Shown here: positions 12,911 to 25,586 of the stretch, in pieces
How positions within the stretch are numbered: position 1 is the first letter of the stretch
How the letters are laid out: every line of letters begins with the position of its first letter
Source of the DNA: Protopterus annectens
Lineage: Eukaryota; Chordata; Ceratodontiformes; Protopteridae
DNA: 64,000 nt
Assembly: GCF_019279795.1 (NCBI RefSeq)
Contig: NC_056725.1
Span: 1,067,749,810 to 1,067,813,809, forward strand
Direction: 5' to 3'
Program-made: the position numbers and the translations under genes
The notes under the pieces: model-generated
What the model was told of the DNA's origin: nothing
Seen by the model: only the letters and a program-made list of their open reading frames with translations
The model's database searches: none

Positions 12911-12978
12911 GGTCTGTGTGGTATAGTGGATTAGTGCAGTAGGCTGTAGTAGACAGGGGTCTGCATTCGAAACATGCC
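12911..12978 (+). repeat. tRNA-like module at one end of a Harbinger-like copy
   Basis: Reads GTGGTATAGTGGATTAGTGC, a box A-like start, then CTGCATTCGAAAC, a box B-like block. It sits just outside the 3' part of the minus-strand Harbinger copy B. A similar module sits at the matching place (34,683-34,748) beside copy A. Confidence 0.55.
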
Positions 12979-15007
12979 AGAGGTGATTATTTTGTACATA
13001 TGCCTAACACTGTCAGAAACACATAAGTTCATTAAGTCACAGTAAAGCTGATTTAAGCAGGTTTGCGTGGTGTTGCACAACATGGAGCTTCACTTAGCTC
13101 CATGAAAACCTGTATTAAAAAATTAAAAAGAAAAGAAAAAGTGGGTGATAGGACAATGGTGAAATGGTGGCAAGTAGGGGGAAAATATAGTGAAAGGCAA
13201 GGAAGGATGTACAGGAAGGGTGTAAGAAAGAAACATAGCTTTTCTTTTCTTGTACAACAGTTGTGCATTTTGACTGATGTTGTGGATGAATTTGGATTCT
13301 CAAACCCCAGAGAGAGAGGGGTGAGGAGAACATAAATGTGTTGCCAAACAAATTGGACCAAATTAGCTGTGTCCAGTGGACATGTGTGAGAAATGGAGAG
13401 CTATGTATTGGGCAATATTTTTTTTCTGGGACAGTTGCCACATTTTTTTTCATAAGGAGAGAGTGGGATGTTGGGGAAGGGATATAGGTATGTGTGGGGA
13501 GATAAGTTGGGTAGGAGAAGATGCAATTGCAAACAGACAAGACAGCAGACAGGAGCAGTGTGTGACACATGAGGGCGTAAACACCTTGGATGGGGAGGGT
13601 GTTGTGGAATCTGAGAAGCATGTGCCACTAGATGACAGCAGTGTGACTGACATCTCCCCCAATGGGTAGTTTACACTGCTTCTTCACTGCTCTAAAAGTG
13701 GCTGTGCTGGAGGCTGGGTGCCAGTCCAGCTGGCTGCACCAGATTGTCCAGTCTGCCCTCAATCTGGCACAGGCAATGTTAATAGCTCCTATGAACAATC
13801 TTGCACACTATGGATGGCAGTTGATTGTGGGTGACTACCCCCTTTCTGCCACTGCTCCCGGGGGAGATGGACCCCGTCCCCTGAGATGGTTCCACCTAAA
13901 GGTGGTGCAAGGCCAGTGGAGGGGGCACCACTGACTTAGGTCCCAGATATGCTAGGACCCAGTGCCATAGACAGCTGAGGTAGGGTGGGTGGATCAGTAG
14001 GAACCGGCATATGCTAATGTCTTGTGGTTATGAAAGTAAAGCAATACATATAGGTTAGTTATGAACAAAACCATTGTTAGTAATAACAGCATGCCAGAAC
14101 ATTGGAAATAACCCCATTACATTTCAGTGCATAGTATGTGAAACACGACAATAAATAACAGAACAGTCAGTATATTAACAGCATGCCAGTAACAGTTATG
14201 GCATACGGCCAACAGAATAGATAATTCAACAAGATATGTTGATGCACAACCATTTTAATACATAACAATAATAAAACCCATGCCCCAAAATAAAGTGTAT
14301 GGAATAATATCTGTTAATAGTAAACCATAACCAATGAATAACAATAATAAATATATGAAGATAAGGGCTAAGGATAGACAGAAATACAATCTTTTAATAC
14401 CATTATAGGCTATATACTTGACAACAGTACTGCTATCTACTCTACAGGTCTGTCACATCTTTATGTGTAAAAGTGCCCTATAGCTGCTGTAGCACATACA
14501 TACATCTCAAGCTAACAACTCCACAGAATACTACCAAGGTGTACTGTGGGCTGATGTAGTGTAGTGTTACTTTGCTATTTGCATAATCATGTTAATGCTA
14601 TGTCTGTGACAGAGGGATTACACACTAGTAATTACATTCTGTGGCAGCGTGACACTTGAGAGACATGTATGTGTACAGTACAGAGAATGAACAACTATCA
14701 TGCCTTGCTTGGCAGGCATGGGGGTAGAACCCAATAGCAGTGACTGCAGAAGAGATCTGCATCGAATGTATTAATTGACTGCAGCAATCTTTAACAGTTA
14801 GTCCAGGCATTATTATTATATTTATTTCCTTTATTTTATGCTGTACTTTCACATTCCTGGTAATGACTGTAACTGTCTGTGACATGTCAGTACACTATAA
14901 TTTACTCATAATATGGGCTACCTCACCCATTTACATGTAGTTCCTGTGAAGAGAATATTTGTTAACATTATGTGACTGATATTGTAATATTTAGTGCTAC
15001 ATAGCAC

Positions 15008-15083
15008 TGGATTCGAACCCTCGTCTGTGTATGGCAAAATGTATTGCAGACGTAGGATTTAACAAACTGAGCTACTGAGTCAC
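15008..15083 (-). repeat. tRNA-like module
   Basis: On the minus strand: TAGCTCAGTTTGTTAA (box A-like), then about 45 bases later GGGTTCGAATCC, a perfect box B consensus. It resembles the module at 12,470 in both boxes and in the bases between. It lies inside the long intron of Harbinger copy B. Confidence 0.65.
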
Positions 15084-15469
15084 TGCTGATTGCTGACTGA
15101 CTGATATTTTCTTAGAGCTCACCTGGCACCAAAATATGACCTATTAGTAGTAGTACAGTTTTATACTAGACTGCATTGACAGTTGAACACACATGCATGA
15201 CAGAGATAGTAGGTAACCTAAACATTACTACATAGAATGCAGGTGTACAGAATATATTGTTAGTGTGTTGAAATATCTGTGAAGTCAACAAACAATATCT
15301 GGTCATGGGTTATTATTTGCAGTCTTCAACTAGTACACTGTTATATCTGACTGCAGCACTGTACCTTACAGTCTCCATGCTTGTAGCTGACATGCAATGG
15401 TGAAAACAAATCAATGTTGATGTAGAAAAATTACCTTGGTGTTATTGCTATTGGTGCATGTGTTGTTGC

Positions 15470-16060
15470 AGACAAGTTGTCATAATTAATTTCTTACAAA
15501 ACAGCTCTGAAACTACAGTTATTGCATGGCAGACTTTATTAGATAGACCTTCATGCAGGTACTGATATTATTTCATACATTTATTGAAGAACAGTTGTAA
15601 TAATTGATTTCTTGCAAAAAATCCATACTTCCACACTTATTGCACAACACAACAGACTTTATTAGATATACCTTCATGCAGCTGCTGATATGATCTTGTG
15701 TTTTCATAGCAGAACAGTGGTCATAATAAATTTTTGCAAAACAGCCCTACTTCCACAGTCAGTGCACAACAGACTTTATTAGAGATACATTCAATCAGTT
15801 ACTGGCATAGTTTCAAGTTTTTATTGTGCAACAGTTGTCATTATGCAGGTGTTGCAATATAGCTGTAATTCCACAGTTATTGCCTTACAAACTTTATTGC
15901 ATATACTTTATTACAGTTAATGCTTTAGCCTCCCATGCTTATGGCACTACAGTTGGCAGTATGCACTTCTTGCAGTATAGGTGTGAGTCCAGATTCATTG
16001 CAATACAATCTTAACTGTTTATTCCTAATCACAGTTAATGCTTTACTCTTTCTTACTTAT
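15470..16060. repeat. ~120-bp tandem repeat, about 5 units
   Basis: The phrase CAGTTGTCAT or a close variant recurs near 15,473, 15,592, 15,714, 15,830 and 15,951, each followed by a TTGCAAAACAGC-like block and ACTTTATTAGATA. Units are diverged, most so at the right. The array lies in the intron between exons 2 and 3 of the type 2 Myb/SANT-like pseudogene. Confidence 0.8.
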
Positions 16061-17010
16061 TTGACTATAGATAGCAAAATACATCTGTACTCACCACACT
16101 CACGGTGCAACCTGGCCAAGCACCCAGCATGTGCCTCGATGTTGCAAGCCCTCTCCTCTGCAGCTGTTGGGAGAGAAGCACACCATTATGCATACCAGTT
16201 TAGCAGACATTCAAGATTGGATATTGGTGAAACAGATGCCAAATTGCTTACATACATGTGGGACATTCCCTGTCTGGAATTCTTGGACCCAGGTGTCCAA
16301 GAAAGACCTTTTCCTTCTTTTCAAGTCATCATGGTGGTGACAACACTGCTGACCTGTGCGGGGGATACCAGTTTCATTGGTGAGGTCCCTTGACATCCAG
16401 TCCCAATCCGCCGCCTTGCACTCTGAGCCCTGGTAAACTTCCTGCTTCAGCCAGTCATCATGTTTTTGGACAAGGAGTCTGACCATGACCCTGGGCTCCT
16501 AAGTGCCCCAATGCTGTGCCCAAAAGTGTGAACCTTCTCCAACACCTGCCATTTTAACCTTCAGAGATAGAACTCCAATGGATTATGCTGTATTCCCACC
16601 TATTGGGCTTAACATAGCCTGTTTTCCCACCTTTACATGCCATTGGGCAGCATTTAAAAATGCAGCTCATCACTTAGTGTACAAACCAGCACAGTTCAGC
16701 TGAGCAGTGCAAAAACTCGAATACTCAGACTGCTTGCCAGTGCTTAGCATTGCGCAAACCAGCCAAGCAGTGCATAAGCATTATCAGCCATTATTTTGTT
16801 TATGCAGTGTTTAGCAGGTCTTCGCAGTCTTAGCAGAGCTTAGCTGAGTGCAGCAGGCTGATATTTAAAAATAATTTACATGATTTGTATTTCCAAAATA
16901 AACACTTACTTGCACTTCCATGTTCTCAAACCCTGCATCTACTGGACATGAGGCAACAACTCTACCCATTTAGTTATATGGATATGTGTAATTTTTCAAT
17001 GTCTAGAAAT

Positions 17011-17242
17011 GGGTGGCACAGTGGTGCAGTGGTTAACATTGTCACCTCACAACAAGATGTTCTTTGGTTTGATTCTCTGCTGGGGTGCCTTATGTGTGGA
17101 GTCTGCCTGTCCTGCCTGTGATTGTGTGGGTTTCCTCCCACATTCTAAACACATGTGTCTGTAATGTTTCTCCCCAGGCCTCTGCTGAAAATAGGCTCTG
17201 TCCTAGTCAGACTTTCCCAGTCAATAAATGTTAAATAAAATG
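17011..17242 (+). mobile_element. V-SINE-type tRNA-derived SINE
   Basis: It starts GGGTGGCACAGTGGTGCAGT, a tRNA-like head with box A, and has GGTTTGATTCTCTGC as box B. A central block reads GTGTGGAGTCTGCCTGTCC and TGGGTTTCCTCCCACATTCT, the conserved central domain of vertebrate V-SINEs. The tail, CTCCCCAGGCCTCTGCTGAA through CAATAAATGTTAAATAAAA, closely resembles the end of the L2 element at 58,955-59,040. That points to mobilisation by an L2-like reverse transcriptase (inference). Confidence 0.88.
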
Positions 17243-17636
17243 TAACTGATAATAACTTTGCGAAACTTATAAAATTATTTTGCTCTGTTTGAAGAGAAAA
17301 GACATATGAAATATACAAAATAACAAAACACAATAAAATTGTTTCTTAGCAAAGCATAATGGTAAATGTATAAAGAGTTACCCTAGAAATTATACAACAT
17401 ATATTGAAAATAATAGTGTATCCAATAATTATATATAATTCTGGACAGAATTTAGAAAAATATCACTGCCAGTGCTTTGCTCAGTAACATGACAGCAATG
17501 CTCTACAGTTCAGACACAGAATAAACCTTCTGAGGGTGACATTTCATTAGCAACTCATTATTATGTGTCTGATTCAAACACTATCACAAATAGATCTAAT
17601 AGCATCAGTGTTCTCCCTATAAACTCATACAAATTC

Positions 17637-17637
17637 T

Positions 17638-17702
<65 letters not shown>

Positions 17703-17769
17703 ACATCTGCCCAAACACAGAGCCACACAGATGCCTGTAAACACATGCAGACACAAAACACTCTTCACA

Positions 17770-17838
<69 letters not shown>

Positions 17839-17976
17839 GCCCACACATAGAGCCACATAGATGCATGCAAACACATGCAGACACAAAACACTCTTCACAC
17901 ACACTCACACACACAACATCCATACACACAAAACACTCATCACTCATACACAAACACACAAAAAATGCTCATCACT

Positions 17977-18056
<80 letters not shown>

Positions 18057-18168
18057 CACATCACTCACACACACACAAAAAAAATGCTCATCACTCATAC
18101 ACATGCAGACACACACACATACACACACACACACACACACACGCATGCGCAAAACAATTATCACACAT

Positions 18169-18232
<64 letters not shown>

Positions 18233-18437
18233 CTCACATCACTCACACACACACATACATACATACACACACACACACTCAAACACACACACACGCATGC
18301 ATGTGCAAAACAATTATCACTTACACACACACAAAACACTCATCACTCATACCCACACATACATCCATGCGCACGCGCACGCACACACACACACACACAC
18401 ACACACAGACAAAGCACTCATCACTCATACAAACACT

Positions 18438-18481
<44 letters not shown>

Positions 18482-18530
18482 CACACTTAAATACACATAG
18501 CTGTGATTTTTCACGTAAATAAGAACATAC
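17637..18530. repeat. Compound (AC)n minisatellite cluster
   Basis: Six or more long (AC)n runs are separated by repeated spacers such as ATGCATGCAAACACATGCAG and AAAACACTCATCACTCATAC. Some spacers recur (near 17,720 and 17,850; near 17,930, 18,090 and 18,340), so the array has a higher-order unit rather than being one run. The long frames here encode only repeated H/T or C/V and are not genes. Confidence 0.95.
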
Positions 18531-19924
18531 TCACACACACGCACACCATAGAAATGAATGAGTAGAAGTCATCAAAAGACAGTGTGCACTTTTTTTCAAT
18601 TTGCTCACCCAACAGCATAGTAAAGCTATTACTGGAATCACATCACAGTTCTAGTGCAGTAATGGCAAAAGTTCAGGGGAACTGCATATGGCTAATTACT
18701 ATTAGCTATGTCCTACGACTGCTGTATTGCATACTTCCATCACTAGTGAGATTGGCATAGCTGTCAGTGCTAACATTCCACAGTGCTATACCAGTCCATG
18801 AATTAGAAACCTGGATCATATCAAGTAAGTATGCATTATACAGGTTTGTACTTTGCAATCCAGGTTCCTGAAGCCTGTCTACAGTGTTTTTCAACTCAAA
18901 TTAAGAAGAGGCTATAATTGTACCATGCAAAATCTCAACATAACCAAACATATAACATAATATTGGATAGAACCAACATTCAAATAAAATAGAAATAATG
19001 CATCAGCAGTTTTAAACATCTCTTAGAAGTTCTTGCATTAATATGTTAATGTGGCTATATAATAAACCTGGGAAATATTACTACTGATACACTGTCATTC
19101 TTCTTCATGTTGCATAACTTGTATATACTAATTGACTTGCATGTGTTTTATTCCGACATGTAACCTGTCTGAATTATTGCTTTATTAGTTTTATACTGTA
19201 TTTACATGTCCATTTATTAACTGTACAGATCTGTTAGAGATTTTGTCCCTGAGTTATCACAATAAATAAAGTCAGGTTGGCCATTCATGATTAACAAAAC
19301 AGTCATATTAACGCTTACAAAAGATAAAATGTGTTGTGGAATAAACAGTGTAATATTTAGCAGCAATGGCTATACTACTAGAATATATAAATATTACTCT
19401 AAATGTAAGTCGGCAGGATCACCATACAAAAAAACACAAGTGGATGATGTACTACCATGATGCATTAAGATTCTGAATGTTACAATTCAGGTGGCATATG
19501 GTAATATAATTTAGCCATCAGCAGTCTCATAAGGTTGCAAGCCTAACTATCCTGACAGCTCTGCAGCACAGCTGATAGGTTGATGAACCATAACTCATAC
19601 TGACATCTCCTCAGGGATATGTACAGAATTTGTGCTTCATAGTTTCACTCTAAGGGTTTACTTGCAAGAGCAAGTTGCATCTTCAGTCTAACTAATGCTG
19701 GAATGCATTAGTACCCAAGTAGTTTTCATCTTTATACATCCAAACAGCAAAACTATTTTCCAAATATTTCTCAGTTCCTTTGCAATATCTAAGCTACCAC
19801 ACATTTAAAAATAAATTGTAAGTAAAAGGAAACATAGAAACTAGCAATAAATGATTGAAGCCTTGCTTATTGCATTTTTTTCTGTATTGTTTTACAAAGA
19901 TTAGCACATGACCATCAAGCATAA
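18531..19924. other. Unassigned, AT-rich
   Basis: About 1.4 kb with no motif-bearing frame, tandem array or recognisable element end. Confidence 0.4.
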
Positions 19925-20500
19925 ATGTAAACGCCTCGTTTGGTATGTACCTCTCAAGACATCTGCAACAACTGGAAAAGGCACAGAAATACCTCACTAA
20001 AAGAATCACAGGCATAAAGCAGATGCCCTATGCTGACCATATAAAAAAACTCCACCTATACTCTGTCGTATATCGTCTACTCAGAAATTATCTCTGCTTA
20101 ACATACAAGGCCATGTCAAACCCAGAGCTGTTGGACATGCAACACTTAAAGAAATCCCAATCCCTCAGAGACACATGCTCCAGGGATCTAAACCTTGTCA
20201 TCACAATGAACAAATCATGCTGGAGGGATAGGTTCCTGACCCAAAGACTCTCCAGACTCTGTAACAGACTGCCCATACATGTCAAGCAGAGCTCCACTTT
20301 GGCCCTCTTCAAAAGGAACCTTGATGATTGGATGGGAGATAGGAAATTCACTCTGGGGATCACATCAGTCACCCTGCTAGACAGGGGTCCAGGGAAGTAA
20401 ATACTGTGGGAAGAAATAGCCAGGGAATTGTTATGGCTAGGGTTGTATAGGCCCTAGGGTCGATAGCCTAGTACCAACCTATGAACCTATGAACCTATGA
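19925..20500 (+). mobile_element. CR1 3' end, 5'-truncated (copy B)
   Basis: The frame 19,945-20,400 (151 codons, no stop) is the C-terminus of CR1 ORF2, ending FKRNLDDWMGD and VTLLDRG. The 3'UTR follows, with GATAGCCTAGTACCAACCTA and three copies of the tail octamer CCTATGAA. A short 3' fragment is the normal result of incomplete target-primed reverse transcription. Confidence 0.92.
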
Positions 20501-20774
20501 ATCAGATGTTAAACACAGGAGGACTACCTGATGAATGTATCTAAATGCATTATTTGTTATAATGCAAAAACTGTGTGCTTAATAAGCATTGCTGAATTAA
20601 TAGACCAACTTCTAGTGCAGGCCATAACACAATTCAATACATTTTAGCTCTAAAGAAGAATGAAATCTTTATTTAATTTTATATAGTTAATTCACAGTAT
20701 GCATCTTGCAGGTATGTGTGCGCATGGGTGTATGTATGTGTACGTGCATATGCATGTGCATATGTGTGCATGCT

Positions 20775-20777
20775 TGT

Positions 20778-20830
<53 letters not shown>

Positions 20831-20889
20831 TGTGTGTACTTGTGCACGTGTGTGTGTGTGTGTGTGTGTATACGAGTGTGTGTACTTGT

Positions 20890-20970
<81 letters not shown>

Positions 20971-20990
20971 TGTGCGTGTACGTGTACATC
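20775..20990. repeat. (TG)n microsatellite
   Basis: Long TG runs broken by TACGAGTGTGTGTACTTGT-like spacers that occur twice (near 20,824 and 20,870). Flanked by CATGTGCATATG alternation. Confidence 0.95.
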
Positions 20991-21097
20991 CTAATGTTAA
21001 ACATGCAGAGAAAAGCAGCAGACAGGTCATTAGATCAGTAACTCCATGATAATTAAGAAATATGTTATAATGTAGTATGTTTTGGGCATGATTCTCT

Positions 21098-21588
21098 CTT
21101 TCTTCCTTCAATGATACATTTATATGCTGTATGAAGTACAGATTTTGCTTTGATAAAATAATATTCACTCATCTGCATATGCATTCACTCTGGTTGTGTG
21201 TACCAATAGTTACACATGGCAAAGGGGCTATGCAAGCAGGACAGTCAAAACAAAAATAAAACAGTGAAATAGTGTGCTCTGAATGTGATTTACTGAAAAT
21301 AATGTAACTCTAACAGGCATAATCATTAACTTTATACGAGGGTCATCTGTCTAAGTACTTGGCAAAAAGAATCCAAAATTATTTCAAAGTAAAAGGGAAG
21401 GGGTGACATATTCAAAGCAAGCAAAGCTATATCTTGCACAGCACTGTGTCTTAAGTACTGATAGTCATCATGACAGAGTCTAATAATAAATGAGTGAATG
21501 CATATGCAAATGTATGGATATCATTTTATCAAAGCAAAAGTCTGTGCTTCATACAGCATACAAATGTATCATTGAGGGAAGAAAAGAG
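21098..21588. repeat. Fold-back repeat with ~90-bp inverted arms
   Basis: The left arm (about 21,098-21,191) and the reverse complement of the right arm (about 21,488-21,588) align almost base for base. They share blocks such as CAATGATACATTTATATGCT, TTTGCTTTGATAAAAT and GCATATGCATTCACTC. The spacer is about 300 bp and has no coding potential. It looks like a MITE or fold-back element, family unknown. A spacer stretch (TATACGAGGGTCATCTGTCT) resembles some mariner-type ends but does not lie at an edge. Confidence 0.75.
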
Positions 21589-22344
21589 GAAATAATGTAA
21601 AAAAATCCTACTGCAAGTATTTTACATAATGTTACAGTGTAAAACAGAATACAAAGAGAAGCTTCCCAGGGCATGGAAGATACCCCATGGAGTGCAAACC
21701 TGATATCAAAAGTACATTATGAAAAGTCTGCAACCACATACTAATATAGCAGCAGCTGCTCTGTCTCCAGTCATCTCAATTATGCCTAAGCTGACACATT
21801 CAGACTGCATAATTAGGAGCCACAGGCATATAATGATAATGTGCCACATGTTATATATTAAACATAATACCTGATTGTACAAGTAAGCAGTACATAGGAG
21901 GAAAATCATCAACAGTAATTACCAAGCAGGCAGATACTAACTTTCACTTAAGCTGCATTAATGTAGCACGTGCAATCTCCTTGTATAGGCAAGTCTATGA
22001 AACATGGCCAGAAGAGAAAGAAATACTGCATCTCTTAACAAAACATTACAGCTGTCTTCAGGTTATTTAAAACACAGCCTCATAATAATACAGTTTACAT
22101 AATCCAATGGCAGAGCACCTGCTGGTATCCAAACACAGATTTTTTTTAAATCCAAGAGGCAGCTTCCAAGATTAGAAAATAAGGAGGAGATGCACTTCAT
22201 GGCAGCATTACAATACAGTGTTGTTTTTACTCTTTTTGCGACTGTCAGCTTATCTTTTTTAAGTCTAGGGAATCTAGAATCAAATGAGTCAAATAAATTC
22301 AGTATAATTGTCAAATGTTCATAGGAGACCACAGAATGACTGAG

Positions 22345-22573
<229 letters not shown>

Positions 22574-23955
22574 AACATTTTTTGAATGCACATGCCTTAC
22601 ACATCAACACACACTCCCACATATAGTTAAACACATATACTTACATGTGTCATGTGCACATACACTTGTACATATTTATCTTAATAGTAGGTGAAAGAGT
22701 AAGGGAGAGAAAAACATTTATCTAGTACACTGTGGAGATATTTTTGTCTTTATACTTTGAAGCATCATCAGAAGGCTGTCTATAAATCCTTTTTGAAACA
22801 TCAGCAGTCTATCTACTTTCCTGGCTCATAATGAGCTGCAAACATCCCCTTCCTAAGCTCATCATATTTGCAATCTACATCTAGTGTTACCACATAACCA
22901 TAGTTTCTATGAACAGTGCAGGAAGATGAAGGAAGATCCAGTTATCTGGCAATGTCTTTACAAACTTCAGTCAGAAAACTGTTTTTTTTTATTATAAAGT
23001 CAATGGCTCCAAGCAATAATTACTTTTCATGTAAGCGTTGCTTTATCATGATGCAGGTCTGTCTCAGCAGTTAGGAAAAGGTAAGGAACACCTTCAGCTG
23101 CAATGGCAAGCATATTTATGAAACAAAATGGGAACTGAGAAAGATGGAGCAGAGAAGGAAGGACAGAATAAGGTGTTGCAGAGCTTGATCTAGGCAGGGC
23201 AATAAGTCTACCAAGAGTTTTGACTTTGTCCAGTTTCAGCCTTTTGAAAAGGAAGCAACCCTATTTGCATTACGCTCTAAAAATTAAGTAAAAATTAATT
23301 CACTTCATACACAAAAAAACAGGCACATTCACAGATTCAAAACTCCCTAGCTCTCCTAAGATATCACTTTAAAAATGCAATAAAAATAATTTAAAACATT
23401 AACCTCTATCTCTTGTAATATTTACTTCATTGTAAAAAAAAATATACAATGTACACACAGAATACATAAAAATATTCCACAAAATCAGCACTACTGGCAT
23501 CAATTAGAAACATTACTCTGCCATAAGGAAATAAATAGATATATGGAGTATATGGGGGTTGTTTGCACAAAAAAAAAAAAAAAAATTGTAGTCTAGAAAT
23601 TAAGAGTTTGCAAGCTTGGTTTATCACTCATGTCTTTCCTACACAAAAAAGACCCTCCTAAACAGCAATGTAAAATTAACATATTAAAATTCTATTTTAG
23701 GGCAAAATATACTGGGTGAATGACAAGAAAGATCTTTAGAAAATAGTTTTTGTCAAAGGAGGCTACATTGATTTTAAAGTTATATGTACTCAGCCTTTAT
23801 TGGCTGAACAATGAGCTTTCTGCTGTGTAGTATGCATCTGGATATGTGGTATTAGAAAGCACAGTGTGATTCACATGGACATGCGTACATACACATATAG
23901 ACACAAGCACACATATAAACATGCACACTGATATGTGCATAGCATGATTCACATG
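22574..23955. other. Unassigned, AT-rich
   Basis: No repeat structure, element end or motif-bearing frame was recognised. A host regulatory element cannot be excluded by eye. Confidence 0.4.
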
Positions 23956-23956
23956 G

Positions 23957-23957
23957 A

Positions 23958-24021
<64 letters not shown>

Positions 24022-24129
24022 CACTCACATTTGAACATATGCACTGTTGCACACAGACACACACACATGTAGACATGCAAAAGCATGCACAGATGCGAAT
24101 GCACACTCGAACATATGCACACTCTCATA

Positions 24130-24183
<54 letters not shown>
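23957..24183. repeat. (AC)n microsatellite pair
   Basis: Two (AC)n runs (about 23,960-24,020 and 24,132-24,183) are separated by ACATATGCAC-type spacers. Confidence 0.95.
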
Positions 24184-24187
<4 letters not shown>

Positions 24188-24633
24188 TGAATGAAAACAT
24201 AGAGGTTAACACAGAAGCAAGGAAACACATGCACGCACTCACATGCATGTACACACACTAAGTTGTCTATATATTAGTATGCGTGTTTGCACAAGTGTAA
24301 AACACTCCAGTGCAGAAGTAATGAGTGTAGTCCTAAGCATGTTAAACTGTTCTCAATGTAGTATGTGATGTTACTGAGGAGTCTTGGCCACAATTGAGAG
24401 ACAGAAAGTCATGTGTATGCCTTAATATGCAGTCCTCCATGCCAGATGCCTTCAACGCTTTTAAGTTTGTGTATTCTATAAATTACATAAGTGTTTGGTA
24501 ATGTTTTATAACACTATTGGCCTGTGCCTTTGGAAGGCAGTTAAACAGAGATAAGCTACAGTAACATAGGGGGCAACTGCTTTACCTTGCTATGACGTGT
24601 TAATGATCAACATAATGTTTATTACATGTGTAC

Positions 24634-24636
24634 GTG

Positions 24637-24670
<34 letters not shown>
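24634..24670. repeat. (TG)n microsatellite
   Basis: Short TG run of about 18 units. Confidence 0.9.
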
Positions 24671-24671
<1 letters not shown>

Positions 24672-24979
24672 TTTTGTGTTTATTTATGTATATATGTCTT
24701 AATTATATGCACATATATTTCTGATATTTCATTTTATGGCAAAGTGTGTTTATTGAAGACTGTATGCTCCTACTAGTCATGTTTGTGGTAATGATACCTG
24801 AGCACTCTTTGTTGCTGTTCATATCAGGGATTCTGTATGTATAACACTACTTTTCCGTGAACTGTCATTGCTGCATAAATTGCTGGCTATAATATGCATC
24901 AGGGTGCTCCCTGAATTGTGCACAACATTTAAAGGTGGTGAACACAAAAACATTTTAGTTAAAAAACACCAAAAATGTC

Positions 24980-25110
24980 AATGCAGTAAACTTGAATCCC
25001 TTCAAAAATGTATTTATTAAGTGTGTTCATCCACCAAAAGAACTGGACTTCATCAGAATGAAAAAAAAACAACCATATATTCCTTATATGAAAATAAATT
25101 AATTACACTA
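24980..25110 (-). mobile_element. Relic of a PLE terminal region with hammerhead-like motif
   Basis: Its only assignable content is the hammerhead-like core at 25,018-25,060, which shares layout with the one in the PLE end at 25,554. No ORF is attached. It lies about 500 bp downstream of the PLE's own 3' end and could be a second, older terminal repeat. Confidence 0.5.
25018..25060 (-). ncRNA. Hammerhead-ribozyme-like motif (degenerate)
   Basis: Minus strand: ATT (stem I), CTGATGA, A, GTCCA, a 10-base loop, TGGAT (stem II, five pairs including one G-U), GAAC in place of GAAA, ACACTT, then AAT (stem I return). The last A of GAAA is C here, so activity is doubtful. The layout is the same as in the two other motifs. 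Confidence 0.5.
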
Positions 25111-25203
25111 ATAGAGAGTCCCACAACCATAAAAACAAAAGGTAGATTTTAAAACTAAGTGGCAATTCATAAAACACACAGTTTTAAATAAAAAAAACTG
25201 AAC

Positions 25204-25391
25204 TGTCTAATTCTTGCAAAATCCATAAACTGCTAAAAATCCAATGTTTAACAAAAAAATAACTAATTAATATTTCATAGGTTCATAGGTTCATAGGTAG
25301 ATACTAGGCTATCTGCCCTAGGGCATTTATAAGCCTAGCCAGAGTGTATTTGGCTTCCACCTCCCTATTAGATTAGCCTACTGTGAAGAAA
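25204..25391 (-). repeat. Left inverted arm containing CR1 3' end (copy C)
   Basis: Minus-strand CR1 3'UTR: the tail octamer TTCATAGG occurs repeatedly near 25,277-25,299, followed by TAGATACTAGGCTATCTGCC. The arm and about 75 bases beyond the tail are the near-perfect reverse complement of 28,581-28,754. Confidence 0.88.
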
Positions 25392-25543
25392 ACAGTAGCT
25401 GCAAACCACAAATACACTACGCAGGCACGATATCACTTAGCTCGGACAGAGATGAGGACACTGATGTTAACTGACGATTAGGTTTATTTGATTATCCAAC
25501 ATAAAAGCGTACCAAGTGAATACAAAACAACTTGAGAGAATCA

Positions 25544-25586
25544 GGTTAAGCGCTTTCATCCGATAAATTCAGACTTCCTCAGAACC
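25544..25586 (-). ncRNA. Hammerhead-ribozyme-like motif in PLE 3' region
   Basis: Minus strand: GGTT (stem I), CTGAGGA (fits the CUGANGA core), A, GTCTG, a 7-base loop, CGGAT (stem II, five pairs including G-U), GAAA, GCGCTT, then AACC (stem I return, four pairs). The short GCGC is self-complementary, as in the minimal hammerheads known from PLEs, which may work as dimers. No covariance search was possible here. Confidence 0.68.

Larger units (their letters stand above)
13690..16552 (-). pseudogene. Harbinger-associated Myb/SANT-like gene, type 2 (copy B)
   Basis: Three exons read on the minus strand. Exon 1 starts at ATG 16,552 (MAGVGEGSHFWAQHWGT) and continues in one frame through AADWDWMSRDLTNETGIPRT to about 16,250, with a single in-frame TAG at 16,501-16,499. 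The Trp-spaced helix and the IPRTGQQ turn fit a Myb/SANT-like DNA-binding fold. Exon 2 (16,163-16,095) is 69 bases between CAACAG and GTGAGT and reads TAEERACNIEAHAGCLARLH. Exon 3 (about 13,976-13,690) starts after CCTCAG and is Pro/Gly-rich, then helical; it matches exon 3 of copy A at the DNA level. Introns are phase 1. A Harbinger partner protein is the best reading; a domesticated Myb-like host gene is less likely because both copies are damaged. Confidence 0.72.
12911..16900 (-). mobile_element. Harbinger-like element copy B (decayed, minus strand)
   Basis: On the minus strand this stretch is collinear with the plus-strand copy at 30.6-34.7 kb. It has a degenerate GCAGTG/TTAGCA-rich repeat zone (about 16,860-16,690), Myb/SANT exon 1 (16,552 downward), a 69-base exon 2, a long intron with a 120-bp tandem repeat, exon 3 (about 13,976-13,690), a 3' flank with matching long pyrimidine-rich blocks, and an outer tRNA-like module. 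No clear terminal inverted repeat survives at either end, so the borders are approximate. Confidence 0.7.

Noticed and set aside
13115..13621. 168-codon minus-strand frame
   Set aside because: Low-complexity Ser/Pro/Leu/Phe from a pyrimidine-rich 3' flank that aligns with a non-coding part of Harbinger copy A, where it is not open.
17745..18522. Long plus-strand frames of up to 251 codons
   Set aside because: They encode alternating His and Thr from (AC)n repeats; no gene-like composition.
21336..21380. Mariner terminal repeat (TATACGAGGGTCATCTGTCT)
   Set aside because: It resembles mariner-type ends but lies inside the fold-back spacer with no partner end and no TA duplication that I could identify.
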